Assembly: GCA_965229095.1 (NCBI GenBank)
Contig: OZ245855.1
Location: 2,790,001-2,854,000, forward strand
DNA: 64,000 nucleotides
Direction: 5' to 3'
DNA from: Taibaiella sp965229095
GTDB lineage: Bacteria; Bacteroidota; Bacteroidia; Chitinophagales; Chitinophagaceae
Shown: positions 62,511 to 64,000 of the stretch, piece by piece
How the letters are laid out: each line of letters opens with the position of its first letter
Position numbering within the stretch: position 1 is the first letter of the stretch
Position numbers and translations under genes: made by a program
Notes under the pieces: model-generated
What the model saw: the letters and a program-made list of their open reading frames with translations, nothing else
Database searches by the model: none
Told to the model about the DNA's origin: nothing

Positions 62511-62768
62511 ATGAGCTACAACAGAACAATGGTAACCAGGAGGATACCGTCTGCGGGTAGAATGGCTAATTTATTAGGACTTACCCACGAAGAATTTTCC
62601 AGCCTCAACTGCAGCGAGCTGCGCCCGCTAACAGACGACAGAGGCGAACTGGTACAGTACTACATTCATATCAGCCCCTTTAATCCCGAAGTGATCCTCT
62701 CCAAACTCAAAATGAACAACCGGCGCATGATCTATTTTTCACCCGATGCCTTTGAGTCAACAATATAA
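62511..62768 (+). CDS. Small hypothetical protein (85 residues)
   Basis: MSYNRTMVTRRIPSAGRMAN opens an 85-residue protein of basic and helical character, with LLGLTHEEFSSLNCSELRPL and a C-terminal beta-like part (YYIHISPFNPEVILSKL). No signal or membrane segment. I do not recognise it. An exact -7 element precedes it and a terminator follows. Confidence 0.65.
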   Translation: MSYNRTMVTRRIPSAGRMANLLGLTHEEFSSLNCSELRPLTDDRGELVQYYIHISPFNPEVILSKLKMNNRRMIYFSPDAFESTI

Positions 62769-62789
62769 CCCGTCAATAGTTTATTTAAT

Positions 62790-62811
62790 AAGTCCTGCAG
62801 CCGCGGGACTT
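62790..62811 (+). terminator. Terminator after the 85-residue gene
   Basis: A 9-bp stem AAGTCCTGC/GCGGGACTT (one G-T pair) with loop AGCC, followed by TTTG and a T-rich run. Confidence 0.8.
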
Positions 62812-62907
62812 TTTGTTTATCCGGAAATAACAGGACCGGTATAAACTAAAAGCCTTGTTGCTCCGTTGTAATTAAAATCCTAACTTAGTAAAAACTACGC
62901 GGACCAT

Positions 62908-63186
62908 ATGGAGCAAGCAAATGTTATTAACGATTCAGAGCAGAAGATTCACATTGATGCAACGGTAAAAATAGGCAGCTATGATATGAAGTTCAAGGCA
63001 ACAGGCTACCGTTCGACACAAGACAGTTTATTTTCCGTCATTATATACGACAGACTATACGAGCTTACAGGCATTCCTCAAAAAGAATCAGGATACACCT
63101 GGCGTTTTACTACCGATAACCTGCTACCCGAAGACCTGGCCGGCATTATCGGCAAAGAGATAGAAAAGCTGGCCATCAGGGCCTGA
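62908..63186 (+). CDS. Small hypothetical protein (92 residues)
   Basis: MEQANVINDSEQKIHIDATV opens a 92-residue cytosolic-looking protein with beta strands (KIGSYDMKFKATGYRS, LFSVIIYDRLYELTG) and a helical end (LAGIIGKEIEKLAIRA). I do not recognise it. A weak -7-like TAACTTAG with a TTG 20 nt before it lies upstream. It is followed by a terminator. Confidence 0.65.
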   Translation: MEQANVINDSEQKIHIDATVKIGSYDMKFKATGYRSTQDSLFSVIIYDRLYELTGIPQKESGYTWRFTTDNLLPEDLAGIIGKEIEKLAIRA

Positions 63187-63221
63187 TCTTTTTTTACCTG
63201 TAAGTAACAGGCTTGCTCCCG

Positions 63222-63239
63222 ACAGGGAACCGGCCCTGT
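63222..63239 (+). terminator. Terminator after the 92-residue gene
   Basis: Stem ACAGGG/CCCTGT with loop AACCGG, followed by TTTTC. It lies 36 nt beyond the stop codon. Confidence 0.75.
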
Positions 63240-63244
63240 TTTTC

Positions 63245-63677
63245 TATGGCCTTCTTATAAGCGCGTCATCAGAGCTCTCACCTTACAATTTCCCATAAAG
63301 CCTTCAGGTAGCGCAGGAAGCACCGGAGATAAAACCACATCTGAAATGGCGACGGCCCAACCGATGTCATTTATATTAACCGTCTTTTTCGCAACAAGTC
63401 CTGCCAAGCGCTTTTCGTCGGAGGCAGCATTTCCACTACAGCTTTGCTTTCGGCAAGACGACTACATTGTTATGTATTAGAAAAATGTCCTGCGCAAGTA
63501 GTAATAGGATACATTTGTATTTGCATGATAAATGTATCAAAAACAGGCATTACCAATAAAATACCGGGGTAAATAAAGCAAATTAATGCGAAATAGTGTG
63601 AATTTTTAATACAAGTTATCTGATATAAAGTTTATTTTACACCAAACCATATTTACTGACATCTAAAACTAAATGAC
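63245..63677. other. 430-nt region before the last gene, no gene seen
   Basis: No credible frame longer than a few codons was found. The region holds a dyad with an exact -7 promoter element (63508-63538) and a 140-nt AT-rich leader before the last gene. Confidence 0.55.
63508..63538 (+). promoter_or_regulatory. Inverted repeat overlapping a -7 element (TACATTTG)
   Basis: Perfect 9-bp arms GATACATTT (63508-63516) and AAATGTATC (63530-63538) with a 13-nt spacer. The left arm contains an exact -7 element TACATTTG (63510-63517). A regulator bound to the dyad would cover the transcription start. Confidence 0.5.
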
Positions 63678-64000
63678 ATGCAAAAAACTAAACTCTTAGC
63701 ACTCATTGCCTTATTGGGTATTGCGTCGACGGGCAACGCACAAACACCCGAGAAAAAGTCAAGAGCGGTAGTGTTCAAATTTACAGAAACCTGGTGTGGC
63801 CCCTGCGGCTCCTGGGGATGGGAAACCGCAGAACAAACGATCTCCCAATTAGGCGATAAAGGTTATTATATAGGTGTTATGGGTTCCAGCAGCCCCACCA
63901 GCATGAATGCCAATTGTTATTCCGCTTTTGAAAGCAATTATCCATTGCAGGGTTACCCTACTTTTGTCGTAAAAGAAAACCTTAATTCCCAGACAGCATC
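63678..64000 (+). CDS. Secreted thioredoxin-like protein, truncated at the right edge
   Basis: An ATG at 63678 opens a frame still open at the window end (107 codons seen). A signal peptide (LLALIALLGIASTGNA, cleavage near NAQTP) is followed by a thioredoxin-like start with the redox motif ETWCGPCGSW and later LQGYPTFVV, the usual cis-Pro region of such folds. The C-terminal part is missing, so a T9SS sorting domain cannot be checked. Similar proteins in Bacteroidota are Omp28-like or thiol-disulphide oxidoreductase proteins. Confidence 0.82.
   Translation, partial: MQKTKLLALIALLGIASTGNAQTPEKKSRAVVFKFTETWCGPCGSWGWETAEQTISQLGDKGYYIGVMGSSSPTSMNANCYSAFESNYPLQGYPTFVVKENLNSQTA

Overview
The window is a stretch of a Bacteroidota chromosome, most likely a member of the Chitinophagia (Chitinophagaceae-like). 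The evidence is: several secreted proteins with type IX secretion (T9SS) C-terminal sorting domains of both type A and type B, SprB-type repeats, an ECF sigma/anti-sigma/outer-membrane-protein operon, an S46 dipeptidyl-peptidase, Bacteroidota-style -7 promoter elements (TAnnTTTG), and class I lanthipeptide leader sequences of the Chitinophaga type. No phage, IS element, integrase, CRISPR array or rRNA operon was seen. Gene content is mostly chromosomal housekeeping with accessory patches.

Layout. 1-7.4 kb: a minus-strand efflux operon (TolC-like outer membrane factor, lipoprotein adaptor, two tandem HAE1-type RND permeases, the second cut by the window edge). 7.7-13.4 kb: a CBM9-like/esterase fusion, a MutS-family ATPase, a TonB-C-terminal-domain protein and an orphan beta-rich protein with a repeated upstream motif. 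13.5-17.7 kb: tRNA-Phe, dnaN, a stand-alone C-terminal half of carbamoyl-phosphate synthase (carB), a lipoprotein and a Gre-like protein. 17.9-22.5 kb: two tandem secreted paralogues and a SprB-repeat T9SS giant. 22.7-26.9 kb: kdnB, kdsB and an S46 peptidase, pointing to 8-amino-Kdo in the lipopolysaccharide. 27-40 kb: T9SS cargo proteins, uvrB, and a GH3 (NagZ-like) plus serine-hydrolase pair. 40-44 kb: a BaiN/HI0933-type flavoprotein and the ECF sigma operon. 44-51 kb: a T9SS gene broken by an in-frame amber codon, ppx-ppk, and catalase. 51-56 kb: two convergent lanthipeptide-like precursors, glyS, and a tail-collar/NHL secreted pair. 56-64 kb: an OmpR-type response regulator, a deoxynucleoside kinase, META, SRPBCC, MtfA-like and PCD genes, a HipA-like kinase overlapping a DUF3037 gene, DUF4251, several small unknown ORFs, and a truncated secreted thioredoxin-like gene at the right edge.

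The most notable items are: the pair of orphan lanthipeptide-type precursors with near-consensus promoters; the KdnB/KdsB pair with an eight-unit heptanucleotide repeat ending 2 nt from the kdnB start; the split carB lacking the MGS allosteric domain; the single-base nonsense interruption of a T9SS protein; and the HipA-like/DUF3037 overlapping pair. Assignments rest on reading translated sequence and motifs; no database search was possible.
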